A stretch of DNA of 64,000 bases from Stentor coeruleus (GCA_001970955.1 MPUH01000001.1:186001-250000), one strand, 5' to 3'; positions 10,624 through 21,430 are shown, numbered from the stretch's first letter. Translations and numbers: made by a program. The notes: a model not told the origin generated them from the sequence alone.

Positions 10624-12774
10624 ATGAAAGGTCTTAACGCTTCTTATAAACGACGATGGTCATCAACTTCTCTCATGGAAATTTCCCAATTTGCAGTTGA
10701 AGAAGAACATACCAATAAACTACTCCTTCCAGTCAAGCATATGACCAAAGAAGAATTCTTCCCAGTCAGTGCTGCAGCTGAAGATGAAACAGAAAAAAGC
10801 AAATGGATTTTTCATCCTGAAAGCTCTTGGAAATTATCATGGGATATAGGTGCTTTTCTTGTAATTTTTTACCAATCTTTGACTATCCCATTTTTCTTAG
10901 CATTTGAAGTGACAGATTTGACTGTGTGGAAAAAAATCGAAGTTTTTATCACGGTGTTTTTTTTTATAGACATCCTTTTATCTTTTAATACAGCGTATTA
11001 TCAAGGTGGGTCTATTGTAGCATCAAGAAAGGAGATATCGAGGAATTATCTTAAATATTGGTTTTGGATTGATATGTTGAGTACATTTCCTTATGATATG
11101 GTGATAAGTGATCAAAGTACAGAAAATGGGAATTCTAAGGTAACGAGTGCAGCGCAGTTGCTGAGGATTTTGCGTTTTTATAGGATTTTAAGATTGCTTA
11201 GGTTGGCTAAATTGAAAAAAATTCTGATAGAAATTGAGGATTATATTTCAAGTCACTTTTTAGCTAGTGTTTTGGTGTTTTCTAAACTAGTGATTTTTGC
11301 GTATATGATCGCTCATTGGACAGCATGTTTATGGTATTATATTTCATATGTAGATTCTCAGACACATCCTGAAACATGGATTACTAAAGCTTATTTTGAA
11401 ACTGGGGATAATATGGAGATATATATAACTTCACTTTATTGGGCTTTTACAACTATGGCTACTGTTGGGTATGGGGATATTTCCCCTGTGACTAATAATG
11501 AGATTATTTTTGCAATCATGGCTATGGGAGTTGCTTGTGCTATGTTTGCATATACAATAGGAAGTATTGGTGGATTAGTGTCTAAACAAACTGCGGATCA
11601 AAATATTTATAGAGAACAGTGTGTTGCTATTAATGCGTATATGAAAAATCAAAAACTACCAAATGAACTGAGGTTTAGAGCGAGAAGGTATTTAGATTAT
11701 ATTTGGGATCATTTAAAACAGTCACTTATGGGCGAAAACGAAATCCTCGGGTTACTTTCTGAGCCACTAAGAGAAGAGATTTTTGTACACACCCGTGGGC
11801 AGACTCTTTGTGTATGTCCTATATTCAACAATTTCCAAAAACATTTTCTTCTCCAATTAACTAAACTTCTTGAGCCTAAAACTTTTGCCCCAAGTGACAT
11901 AGTCTTTGAACAAGGGGAAAAAAGTACAACAATGTACTTCATCCAAAATGGATTAATTGAACTTTTTCATAGTGAAACCCAGTCTATATTTCGTGAACTT
12001 AAACAAGGGAATTATTTTGGAGAAATTTCTCTTTTCACTTTAAAACCTAGATGTTGTTCTTCAAGATGTATTGAATTCGTTGAAACCCTCTCTTTAAGCA
12101 GAGAAAGTATGGATGGGTTACTTGAAAGAAACCCAGAAGCTAATCGTATATGTGAATATATTTTAAACCAATGCCAAAAAGAAGATCTTTCTATACTTGG
12201 AATCAAATGCTTTTTATGTACAGAAATCGGCCATGCAGCTACAGCTTGTAAAAAATATCTTATAAACTACAATGATGAAATTACAAAGACTAAATGGATA
12301 AAATCAAGACAAGGTAAATCAAAAGTTATATCAAAATATATGATTGATGGGACTAGAAGCAAAAGATATAAAAACCTTGGGTATACTGCTGCTAATGTTA
12401 TTGGCTCAGAGAGAAATCCTATTGATTTATATCAAGACCCAGAGCTTGTGGGGAAAATCGATAATTTTGATTGGAAGGAAAATGACACTTTTGAAAAGGA
12501 TTCGATGAAGTCTGGGAATATGTCGAGGATTGATGACTTTTTAGAACAGTCTGATGAGGAGAATTATCATGAAAGTCATGAAGAAATTAGGTCTCAAAGG
12601 TTTAATGAGAAATTGATTACTAGTAGATCGATGAATAGATTAGATATTTCACATATGTCAGAACCTGCTGGGGTTTATGAAGAAAAAAGCAATCCACAGG
12701 AAGGACCAAGACTACAGATGCCATTATCTACATGGAAATCTCATAGTTTTTTATTCCCAAAAAGTGAGCCATAA
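10624..12774 (+). CDS. Cyclic-nucleotide-gated/HCN-type K+ channel with CCHC zinc knuckle
   Basis: A 716-residue six-transmembrane channel. S1 starts near residue 72. S4 carries regularly spaced arginines (RILRFYRILRLLRLAKLKK, 181-199). The pore has the K+ filter TVGYGD at 280-285. After S6 comes a C-linker and a cyclic-nucleotide-binding domain (about 400-510) with FGEISLF and R476; the next residues CCSS replace the usual A-T/S, so ligand preference may differ. Directly after it C529-x2-C532-x4-H537-x4-C542 matches a CCHC zinc knuckle. The tail is acidic and Ser-rich. It probably acts in the plasma or ciliary membrane to set voltage and excitability. I recall similar knuckles in channels of other ciliates. 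It is head-to-head with the PKG-like gene. Confidence 0.92.
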   Translation: MKGLNASYKRRWSSTSLMEISQFAVEEEHTNKLLLPVKHMTKEEFFPVSAAAEDETEKSKWIFHPESSWKLSWDIGAFLVIFYQSLTIPFFLAFEVTDLTVWKKIEVFITVFFFIDILLSFNTAYYQGGSIVASRKEISRNYLKYWFWIDMLSTFPYDMVISDQSTENGNSKVTSAAQLLRILRFYRILRLLRLAKLKKILIEIEDYISSHFLASVLVFSKLVIFAYMIAHWTACLWYYISYVDSQTHPETWITKAYFETGDNMEIYITSLYWAFTTMATVGYGDISPVTNNEIIFAIMAMGVACAMFAYTIGSIGGLVSKQTADQNIYREQCVAINAYMKNQKLPNELRFRARRYLDYIWDHLKQSLMGENEILGLLSEPLREEIFVHTRGQTLCVCPIFNNFQKHFLLQLTKLLEPKTFAPSDIVFEQGEKSTTMYFIQNGLIELFHSETQSIFRELKQGNYFGEISLFTLKPRCCSSRCIEFVETLSLSRESMDGLLERNPEANRICEYILNQCQKEDLSILGIKCFLCTEIGHAATACKKYLINYNDEITKTKWIKSRQGKSKVISKYMIDGTRSKRYKNLGYTAANVIGSERNPIDLYQDPELVGKIDNFDWKENDTFEKDSMKSGNMSRIDDFLEQSDEENYHESHEEIRSQRFNEKLITSRSMNRLDISHMSEPAGVYEEKSNPQEGPRLQMPLSTWKSHSFLFPKSEP

Positions 12775-12969
12775 TATGTGTTTAATTAGTTATATCAGAG
12801 AGGGAAATTAAATTTTATTATGAAGTTATTTTTGTAAATTTGCATGAAAATTTATTGGATTTTGGAAGTTTGATTAAGGATTTTTTTTACATTAAAAGTA
12901 TATAAAATATAGTTAATTTTTATAGGATTATTGGAAGATGAGTTTTTCTAAAGATAATCTTATAACTAA

Positions 12970-14331
12970 TTAAGCGATGTAAACTGTTTTTGCATTGCAG
13001 AATTCTCTTATACCGTTTTCTCCGAGTTCTCTACCGATACCACTTGATTTATGTCCTCCAAACGGCACTTGGACTATGCTTTTAGGGTTTTCATTTACAA
13101 AGACCATACCGCTCTGAATATTAGGCACTATCTCATTTTTAACTCTGTTCACATTTTTTGAAAATATAGATGCACCAAGTCCATATTCTGTATTATTCGC
13201 AATCCTTATAGCATCCTGTTCATTTTTAGCTTTGATAATCGATATCACAGGTCCAAAAACTTCTTCCTTAAAAACTGGCATATTCTCAGTTATATTCACA
13301 AGAACAGTAGCTGGGAAATTGAATGAATCTGTAGGTTTTCCTCCCAACACAACTTTCGCCCCAAGTTCAACAGAATCTTTCACTTGCTTATAAGCTTGTT
13401 CACATAAATCAGCTCTAGCCATAGGTCCTAAAAGAGTTTTTTCATCAAGAGGATTTCCTATAACATAATTTGCCGCTTCTGCTTGAACTAAACTAACAAA
13501 ATTCTCATAAACATCAGCAACAACAATTGTCCTTTTAGGTGAAATACATACTTGACCAGAATTATGTAATCTTCCAGCCACAAGCATCTTAGCAGCTTTA
13601 GTCAAATCAGCATCTTGAAGAACAATAAAAGGATCATTTCCCCCAAGTTCTAATACAACTTTTTTCATACTCCCAGCAGCAATAACCCCTACTGCTTTAC
13701 CAGCACGAACTGATCCAGTAATTGAAACTCCACATATTTTAGGATCTGTTATGATTTTTTCAATATCAGGAATATCTGGGCGAATATTTATAAATTCATC
13801 AACAAATCCTGCTTCTTTTGTGCATCTTTCTAATATCTCAGCAGTCTGAGGAGTACTTTCACAATGTTTAAGTAAAATTGTATTCCCTGCCATTAAGTGA
13901 GGAATAGAAGTTTTTAGTGGCATCCATACTGGGAAATTGAAAGGCATGATTAAAAATATCACTCCCATTGGATCGTATCGAACATAACAATCGCTTCCAA
14001 CTGGATAGTTGTGAGATTTTAATAGATTCTCTGCGTTCATTGCATAGTAATTACAGCATTCAACAGATTTAGCAATTTCTCCTAAACAGAAGTTTATTGG
14101 CTTGCCCATTTCGCTTGCCATCATGGTAGCGAGTTCTTGTTTGTTTAGATTTAAAACATTGCTTAGATTTATCAATCTATCTGCCCTTTTCTGGAATGAG
14201 TATTTGGAAAAGTTCTTAAATCCGGTGTGAGCTCTTGAAATTGCATCAGAGATTTCTCCGCTAGTACTGAATTTATATTCTTTCATTAAGGTTTGAGTGA
14301 AAGGATTGAAAGACAAGTACTTTCTGGCCAT
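12970..14331 (-). CDS. NAD(P)-dependent aldehyde dehydrogenase, succinate-semialdehyde type
   Basis: 453 residues, full length for the compact Sad/YneI-like branch of aldehyde dehydrogenases. The catalytic Glu lies in LELGGNDP and the nucleophilic Cys in SGQVCISPKR. The cofactor-binding part has SITGSVRAG, and the C-terminal PFGGHKSSGIGRE is typical. These enzymes oxidise aldehydes such as succinic semialdehyde to acids. The substrate cannot be fixed from sequence alone. The nearest relatives are bacterial-type enzymes, so ancient transfer is possible. No targeting peptide is obvious. Confidence 0.92.
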   Translation of the reverse strand: MARKYLSFNPFTQTLMKEYKFSTSGEISDAISRAHTGFKNFSKYSFQKRADRLINLSNVLNLNKQELATMMASEMGKPINFCLGEIAKSVECCNYYAMNAENLLKSHNYPVGSDCYVRYDPMGVIFLIMPFNFPVWMPLKTSIPHLMAGNTILLKHCESTPQTAEILERCTKEAGFVDEFINIRPDIPDIEKIITDPKICGVSITGSVRAGKAVGVIAAGSMKKVVLELGGNDPFIVLQDADLTKAAKMLVAGRLHNSGQVCISPKRTIVVADVYENFVSLVQAEAANYVIGNPLDEKTLLGPMARADLCEQAYKQVKDSVELGAKVVLGGKPTDSFNFPATVLVNITENMPVFKEEVFGPVISIIKAKNEQDAIRIANNTEYGLGASIFSKNVNRVKNEIVPNIQSGMVFVNENPKSIVQVPFGGHKSSGIGRELGENGIREFCNAKTVYIA

Positions 14332-16013
14332 TTATATAAAAGTGGATAGCTGCAGGGTAAAGGCCAATTGAAAATTGAATTATTGGGAAATCAGATATAG
14401 AATGATTAGGTTTTATGGGAGAAGTTTGGGAGTTTGATGATTTTATATGAAAATGTAGAGATTTTGCTATGATGTGAATAATGAAGGTGGGGGCTGGGAT
14501 GCTAAATTAGGAAACCTGGTTATAGATACTTGTGAAGAGATACGGGGTATTGGGGCTGAATAATAGAAAAAAAATTGTAATTTGAGGGTGATAGATGTAC
14601 TAGTTGAAAAAAGAAAGAAGAATCAAGAGTTCGCAACTGTGAAAAACAAATCGAGAACTCACAAAGTGAACGATAATTTCTAGTAAGATAAGATAAAAAT
14701 AAATTATGTTTGATAAGGTTTTAGAATAAGTCAGGAGAGTATTATTTAGTATTTTATATTGCATGTGAAGAGGAATTAAAAAAGATATTTTTGTTGTTTG
14801 ATTAATGATAGTTTTTCAAGTGATATGAAAAATGATTTTGGATTTTAGTATAGCATTTACTATTTATCTATTCTCTACTAAAAATTCCACAAATGGTAAA
14901 CTTTAAGGAAATTTTTATTTGGTGATATATTATTTTACTATAAAAACTCCTGATTATTATCTCCTATCATATATTTACTAATAAAAATACTTAGATTCCA
15001 CTATAAAAAGGAAAAACTTCTCCTTTAATTAGTAATACCTTTTTAATCAAACATACATAGAACTTTATTATTAAGCATCAAAATATTTAGTTCATATTTA
15101 AAGCAGTTCTCATATAAATCTATTCAAAATTTATTCGAATAGTTAAGTTGTTACTTAAAAAAAAATGCTGTGCTTTTAAAAAATGAATTTTTACCTGCAA
15201 GTTAATCAATGATTTTTTTCTAGCAGGCTCAGCAATTATATAGTTAAAAAAATTATAGCAAAACTTATTTGAATATAAGTTTTTAAAGCATTAAGGTCCA
15301 TTAATTAGATTTTTACATGTATGATTTAATTTTTAAAGCATGTAAAAACAGTTAAATAAACATTTAGGAAAGTCAAAATAATTTGAAATTTTTCAATAAA
15401 ATAAAACTAATTTTAAAGACTTGAAATTAAGCTTCATAATTAATATTTCAATTAGCATATATAAAATCCTTTATAGAAAACCAAGCTAATAATTTAATCT
15501 AAATGGACATTTTATCATATTAGAATAATTATAACTAAAATATTCTTCCATTATTCTATAAAGCACTATGGCATATTTTACAATATAAACCTAATTGCAA
15601 AAATGCATATAGGAACTTAAATCCCAAGCTTTTAAAAAATATAAATTTTTAATTTTTTCCTTTCGTTTTTTCTATAAACTTCTTTTGTTTTATCAATTTT
15701 CTAACTCATTACTAACAAAAAATGCTTAAAAATCATTCATTGTATAAAGCATCGATATTCAAAATTCTCGAACTCCTGTTAAAAATAAGAATATCTAATA
15801 CTTTCAACCTATATATTTGCAATCAATTTCTATTTACTTAAGTTTCACAATCCTATAAAGCTCATGTACTTAATCTCAACCCATTTCTGTTCATTATAAA
15901 ATATATTTCTAGACTATTTTAACCTAATCCCATTCTTATTTCCATTACCAAAAGCCCCTAATCTTCTCAAAATAAATCACTATCTTACTTAATATTTCTT
16001 CAAAACTCCAACA
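14332..16013. other. Intergenic, no gene seen
   Basis: About 1.7 kb of AT-rich DNA. The part next to the aldehyde dehydrogenase start is G/T-rich on the plus strand (A/C-rich on that gene's strand), and the right part is C/A-rich. I find no reading frame with coding character, no RNA gene and no repeat. Confidence 0.6.
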
Positions 16014-16475
16014 TCACCCTTGACTTCCTAAATCCAAACAATCCATACCTTTTCTCTCATCATCTAAACTGCCCCTATCAAGTTCTTGCAATATTCTATA
16101 CCCTAAAATCCACGCATCATCTCTCAGTATATCATTGCATTCAGGGTTAGTCAATAAATCTGTAAGCTAAATAAGCATTACTTTAAGCTCTTTGAAATTT
16201 AAGCAATTCTTGATTTTCAAATGTAGCTTTTTATGGTTAGATACTTGGCTACAGTATCTGAATTTAGCATCACAAACATCGCATTTGTAGGGTTTTTCGC
16301 CTTTATGCATGAACTCATGCTCATTTAAATTCTGCCGTGAAGAAAGCTCTTTATCGCAGAAACTACACTTAAAATTTTTAGTTCTTAAGTGCTTTAATAT
16401 CTGATGTCGCTTTAGGTTGTAGGGATTTGCATACGATTTACCACAATTATTTTCTTGGCAAATAAACTCCGCCAT
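16014..16475 (-). CDS. Small C2H2 zinc-finger protein with one 15-nt intron
   Basis: Exon 1 (16475-16182) encodes three C2H2 fingers: CQENNC..H..H, CSFCDK..H..H and CDVCDA..H..H, the last two joined by a GEKPY-type linker. Read straight, the frame would stop at 16167, but bases 16181-16167 read gtaatgcttatttag on the coding strand, a 15-nt intron with TA at positions 9-10. Removing it (phase 0) extends the frame by 50 residues to a TGA at 16014. The new tail is acidic and leucine-containing (starts LTDLLTNPEC). The total is 148 residues. It is probably a sequence-specific DNA-binding or nuclear protein, with an unknown target. Confidence 0.78.
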
Positions 16476-17509
16476 TACTATTATTTTAATGAAAATACAA
16501 TTACACGAAAAATAAGCTTAACATTATAAATGTATTTTTTAGGCTTAAAATTAATAAAGGTATAGAGCATAGGTTTATTCGTAAGTTTTTTTTGTTATGA
16601 GAAGGAGGTTTTTTTTTGGAAAAATTAAGGTGTTAAGGGTTTATTTTTTATATTTGTTTTGATTGATTTATGCTAGTGAGTTGAAATTCTTTATTAGGAA
16701 TTTATGTACTGGATTTGAAGGATTAAAATAAAAATTTTTGATTTAATTGATTTTTTTGACGAGCTTTTAAATGATTTTATGATGAAAAGAGATGGAATTA
16801 TTTGTGTAGGAAATGTGTCTTTGAATCANGAATTTATGTACTGGATTTGAAGGATTAAAATAAAAATTTTTGATTTAATTGATTTTTTTGACGGGCTTTT
16901 GAATGATTTTATGATGAAAAGAGATGGAATTATTTGTGTAGGAAATGTGTCTTTGAATCGGAAGATTTAGAAAAAAATTGTTTGTTTAAGGTTTAATTTA
17001 GGTATACTTATTAGATTTAAATTTCTTTATATATTTTTTATTAGTCTATTTAATATAAGCTAGAATTCTTATAAAATTTAATCAAAAGCTTGCTATGACA
17101 ATATTTTTATTTTAGAAACGTAATTTTTATTAGCATAATTATTATTTTTTATCAGTGTCCAAAATTATCATATACTAGGAAATTTATTGTAAATTATATT
17201 TCCGTATAAATAACACAAATAAATTATTGAATTCTACTTCAGAATAAACACAACCACACAGATTCGATTTTATTAGAATAAATTTAAAATATTTATTGAA
17301 TTAATATCAAACCTCAAATCTTCACACATTTTTCCATCTAAACTATATTTTCCAGCTTAACTTAAAAACCACATAAAACCAATTAGCTTTTTCCTCTATA
17401 ATTCATCAACAAACTTAAACCATTATTGATCATTAAATATTTACATCAAAATACTATAAAACCATCAAAACCTTAAAACTCCTTTCGCATATTTACCCTA
17501 CTAAAACCT
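16476..17509. other. Intergenic with a 131-bp assembly duplication
   Basis: No gene seen. Bases 16698-16828 recur at 16830-16960 around an N at 16829, with only a few differences. The rest is AT-rich, G/T-rich on the plus strand at left and C/A-rich at right. Confidence 0.7.
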
Positions 17510-18928
17510 TCAAGCAAATCCTGCACTCATATTATTATCATTAAAAGATCCTCCAGAAGATTCTGCTTTACTTCTTTTCAAATGCTTATAAAGCAACGCT
17601 GCTCTACTTTTCTCATTCTGCAAGTCAATTTTCAACTCTTCATCCGTATATCCAAATCTTTTCTAAATAACCCTTACCAAACTGAAAATAATTTCAGCAT
17701 CAAAAGTATCTCCTGTACTAACACTTTTAGGTAAAGTATCAGGTATCCTTTCTTCAAAAATTCCAACATCATCAGAACTAAGCCATGAATCTTTTAATAA
17801 ATCATTTACACTTGGTCTTTTATCTGCTTGTAATCTTAATATTCTATTAATTAAACCTCTAACACCTTGTGATACATTTGATGGTATTATATATTGACCG
17901 AATTTAATTTTCTGATATAATCCTTCATCATCTTGTGCACGAAAAGGATAATTCCCACATATAAGTATAAATAAAAGAACTCCTAAAGCCCATATATCAA
18001 CTGGTGGTCCTGAATATTCAACTCGATTGACTATTTCTGGAGCCATATAACTTGGAGTTCCACAGAAGATTTTTGCTTTTTTATCGTGAGGGAAACATGT
18101 AGCGAAACCAAAGTCGATAACTTTTACGTTGTCATCGTCGTCAAGAAGGATGTTTTCTAGTTTGATATCACGATGACACACATTTCGTTCATGTAAATGC
18201 TCAATAGCTTGAAGGACTTGCTTGAATATCCTTCTTGCTTCTGGCTCTTCTAGTTTCCTATTTGGTCTTTTTTTTAAATGATTATGTAATGATGACCCTC
18301 CAACATACTCCATAGCTAAATGTAATTGATCAGGTGTATCTATAACCTCATATAATTTTACGATATTAGGGTGGTTTAAGATCCCCATTACATCAATTTC
18401 TCTTTTCACACACTTTTTTCTATTTTGGTCTTCAAGTTTACTTTTCTCATATGTTTTCAAGGCAATTTTCCTATTGCTTTTTTTTTCTATAGCACTTCTC
18501 ACAATTGCATATGCTCCTTGACCAACTTGTGTTCCAATAATATAATTGTCTATATTTCCTGTGCCTATGATTTCATCTTTTATACTTAAGATTTTGATTG
18601 ATTCTAATGATGCTGTTTTACCTGCTGGTGTAGTTCTTGGAGGTAATTTAGTTTTGGTTTCTTCGTTGTTGTTTCCACTTGAAGGAGGCCTACGAAATAT
18701 TGGGGGCTTTGAGTAAATGTTCGTGTTTTTTATAGTGTCTTCTTTTGGTAGACTGTTTGCTCTTTGCTTATTTTCTTCTTGTTTATCGTTGCTGGGCTTT
18801 TGTGGAGAGTCTTTATTGGAGTCGTTGATTTTTCGGATTAAGTCAACTACTGTTGTGGCTGGAGTTTTTGAGTTTGAAGGCCGTGCACGTATTTCTTCGC
18901 TACGATCTCGCTTTGTTTTGTGATACAT
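17510..18928 (-). CDS. CAMK/AMPK-like serine/threonine protein kinase with one 15-nt intron
   Basis: The N-terminal ~120 residues are basic and disordered. The kinase domain has all catalytic elements: GQGAYAIV loop, IALKTY Lys, alpha-C Glu (KREIDVM), CHRDIKLEN, DFG, CGTPSYMAPE, and a CAMKL-style C-lobe ending KDSWL. The simple frame stops at 17663, but the coding strand there reads gtaagggttatttag (17677-17663), a 15-nt phase-0 intron. Splicing adds 50 residues beginning KRFGYTDEELKIDL and containing ALLYKHLKRSK, then a TGA at 17510. This short helical tail resembles the UBA-like/KA regions of MARK/SNF1 kinases. The total is 467 residues. Its substrate and pathway are unknown. Confidence 0.88.
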
Positions 18929-19851
18929 TTTTAGACTAAATTATTAGTATTATAGATACTGATATTTATTACTTTAATCGCTGCAACTAAATATTTATTC
19001 CCAATACTTGAATATTTAAACCACTAATTATCTTTTTAATATCGATTAACTAACTGTGAGTTGAGACCCATATATAAGGTCATTGATTTTTCAGTTACTG
19101 AAATATTGTCAGGAGCTCTAATTCTTGGCATTTCGCAATCATTGCTCCATTTCTTCAGAATATTCGAATTACACTTCTTTCCATGAATCTCTCAGAATAT
19201 TATAGGGTTTTATACAATTCATTTTGATCAGAAAAAAGGCCATTTATTACCAAAGATCAAATAAAAATGCATCGACCAAAAAAACCCATAGTAAGAGCTC
19301 AATGCATTTTTTTTGATCGTGATAGCATTCGTAATATGCTATTGAAATACTAAAATCTATAATAAATCTCTAGCCTACACATATAAACACTATATAGAAA
19401 AAATCAATAAAATACAAACAATAGCTTTACTATAATTTATTCTATTCTTCAAAGATAAGCCTAACTTATTTTAATTATTATACTTATCTTTATTATACAA
19501 AAACTCTTTTATAAAAATAATTTATCAATATAACCCACTTCTAAAATAACCAAATCTAATCATAATGAAAAAAACCTACAATATATATCAACTTGTATTT
19601 CAAATTACTAAATCTTATAAACTCACAGTCATCTAAATCTAAAGCTTTTCACCTTTAATCCTAATCAAACCCAATAAAAAAACCTCTAAACTTATAATTC
19701 TTAACACCTCAACTAACAAAAAAGATCATAAAAACTCATACAATAATACCAACCACTTTTTAATCTTACCATAAATTATTGCCTAAATATTGATATTCAT
19801 ATATAAAATCTACACCAAATCTACTTATCAAATAATTTCAATAATAAATAA
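18929..19851. other. Intergenic with a hairpin-rich segment
   Basis: No protein gene is seen between the divergent kinase and ankyrin genes. The part at 19050-19345 is less AT-rich and contains several inverted repeats (separate entry). The remainder is C/A-rich AT DNA. Confidence 0.55.
19050..19345. ncRNA. Possible structured RNA or cis-element (hairpin cluster)
   Basis: Three inverted repeats lie within 260 bases. Near 19088-19102, tttcag-tta-ctgaaa. At 19255-19275 and 19299-19318 are arms of about 20 bp (gatcaaataaaaatgcat and its near complement) around a ~23-nt loop. At 19322-19342, atagcat..atgctat. The segment has higher complexity than nearby spacer. I could not match it to U1-U6, SRP or telomerase RNA. 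A structured RNA is a guess; AT-rich palindromes can arise by chance. Confidence 0.25.
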
Positions 19852-21000
19852 ATGGGCTGTAAGGGTTGCAAGGCTGTTGAGAAAAATGAAGGAGAAGTCT
19901 TCCACCACATTTTAAAATATATTCAGACTGAAGATATATCAAGCTTACATTTTTACCTACAAATCCTAACCAGACGTTCAAAAGATCATTATACAGTTAT
20001 AATGAATGAAAAAAGTCTTATCCACGGGGCATATAAATTGAACTTTTTAGCCTTCTCTCTAATTGTAGGTGCTACAAAATCTTTCAAAATGTTTTACGAA
20101 AAGTGTCGCTGCTGTTTAGAACTAATGAACCAAAACTTTTTTGAATATGGTTTAGATCCATTAAACATAATATGTGAAAAGGGTCATTTAGAATTACTAA
20201 AGTACTATTTACCACTTTATATGCAATTTCGNAACATAATATGTGAAAAGGGTCATTTAGAATTACTAAAGTACTATTTACCACTTTATATGCAATTTCG
20301 TAGTTCAAATCATGAAGCAAACAACACAACACTTCAATTCCAAACTAATATTCCAATGAATCAACCAAGAGATTCTTATACACCAATGCAAGTAGCATGT
20401 ATAAGTGGGCATATAGGTATAGTTGATCATCTTTATCAATTCAATAAATCATTTCCTGATCCTCTTCTAGATATTAGTGAAATAAATGAAGAAACAGGAG
20501 AAAATTGTGCTATTATATCAGTAAGAAGTGGAAGTTTACCTATTGTTAAAATGATGAGAGAAAAATATAGTTTAGACTTTCATGTAAAAAATAAATTTGG
20601 GGAAAGTGCTTTACAGATATGCGCAATTTGTTCAACACATTTTCCAAATACTCCTTATTCTGATATTTTCGCTTATCTTGTAGATGAAGTTGGGTTAGAT
20701 TTGACGGAAAATCATGAGGAAATACTTTTGGTTATTGAAAACAAGGAAATGATAGCTTTTACTGAGAATAAGTTGAGGGGAAAAGGTATAAGTGTTAGTA
20801 AGAAGGAACTTGTTGAGATATTTACGAATAAAAAAAAAGCACGGATTAATAATGTATTGCCTAATATAAATTTGAATGTTATAAAAAGAGCTGATGAGCC
20901 TAATTGCAGTTGTATATCATCAATTGATCTAGAGTCTAGCGAAACTCCTTTCCTTATATCCAGTTTTTTAAATGTAAGAAGCGAAGCTTCACATAATTAA
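19852..21000 (+). CDS. Ankyrin-repeat protein, probably lipid-anchored
   Basis: The protein starts MGCKGCKAVE, suitable for myristoylation and palmitoylation. Ankyrin-like repeats lie at DPLNIICEKGHLELLKYY, YTPMQVACISGHIGIVDHL, NCAIISVRSGSLPIVKMM and FGESALQICAICS. The copy around N 20232 is duplicated by the assembly; without it the protein is about 359 residues. The C-terminus is unrecognised and Ser-rich. It is probably a membrane-tethered scaffold. Ankyrin families are greatly expanded in ciliates, so the partner cannot be inferred. Confidence 0.8.
   Translation: MGCKGCKAVEKNEGEVFHHILKYIQTEDISSLHFYLQILTRRSKDHYTVIMNEKSLIHGAYKLNFLAFSLIVGATKSFKMFYEKCRCCLELMNQNFFEYGLDPLNIICEKGHLELLKYYLPLYMQFXNIICEKGHLELLKYYLPLYMQFRSSNHEANNTTLQFQTNIPMNQPRDSYTPMQVACISGHIGIVDHLYQFNKSFPDPLLDISEINEETGENCAIISVRSGSLPIVKMMREKYSLDFHVKNKFGESALQICAICSTHFPNTPYSDIFAYLVDEVGLDLTENHEEILLVIENKEMIAFTENKLRGKGISVSKKELVEIFTNKKKARINNVLPNINLNVIKRADEPNCSCISSIDLESSETPFLISSFLNVRSEASHN
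20164..20300. repeat. 68-bp duplication flanking N at 20232
   Basis: Bases 20164-20231 and 20233-20300 are identical and lie in an ankyrin repeat. It is an in-frame assembly artefact that adds 23 codons. Confidence 0.9.
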
Positions 21001-21187
21001 TATAGATATAATTTAGACATATACATTAGTTGATTTATGTAATTTTAAAGCTTGGGAAAAGATTTTGTTGTTAAAAAATTAGAAAATCATACAAATTATA
21101 GTTGATTCCATACTAAATCTTATACTTTAAAATCATCTTAGTTAGAAGAACTTATCACTGTAATGGTGGGTATATAATAATATCCCA

Positions 21188-21430
21188 ATGGTAAAGAATA
21201 TTTAGCCTAAAGAAATAAAAGACGTCCGCATGTTTATTCAGAAGTGTAGGCCTGAAAATAGTTCTCAAAAAGCATTGGCAAAGCATGTTACCATCAAGAA
21301 AATTGGGAAAATGACCAAGTTCAAACTTAGATGTTCTCAGTATCTTTATACCATGGTTGTTGACGATGCAGAAAAGGCTGAAAAGATCAAGAAATCGCTC
21401 CCACCAAGCCTTAACAAAAAAGAAGTTTAG
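21188..21430 (+). CDS. RPL38: Ribosomal protein eL38, start codon isolated by a 15-nt intron
   Basis: The open frame from 21230 is clearly eL38 (KFKLRCSQYLYTMVV, EKAEKIKKSLPP). Its real N-terminus lies upstream: ATG at 21188-21190 is followed at once by gtaaagaatatttag (21191-21205), then CCT AAA GAA ATA AAA GAC. Splicing gives MPKEIKDVRMFIQ, matching the family's MPRKIEEIKDFL start and giving 75 residues, close to the usual ~70. The first coding exon is thus only the start codon plus any 5' UTR. It is a component of the large cytosolic ribosomal subunit. The intron has TA at positions 9-10, like the others in this window. Confidence 0.95.

Noticed and set aside
14332-16013. Search for tRNA, snRNA or rRNA in the long AT-rich gaps
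   Set aside because: No T-arm-like GTTCNANNC contexts with matching acceptor stems and no snRNA core sequences were recognised by eye; a covariance-model scan would be decisive.
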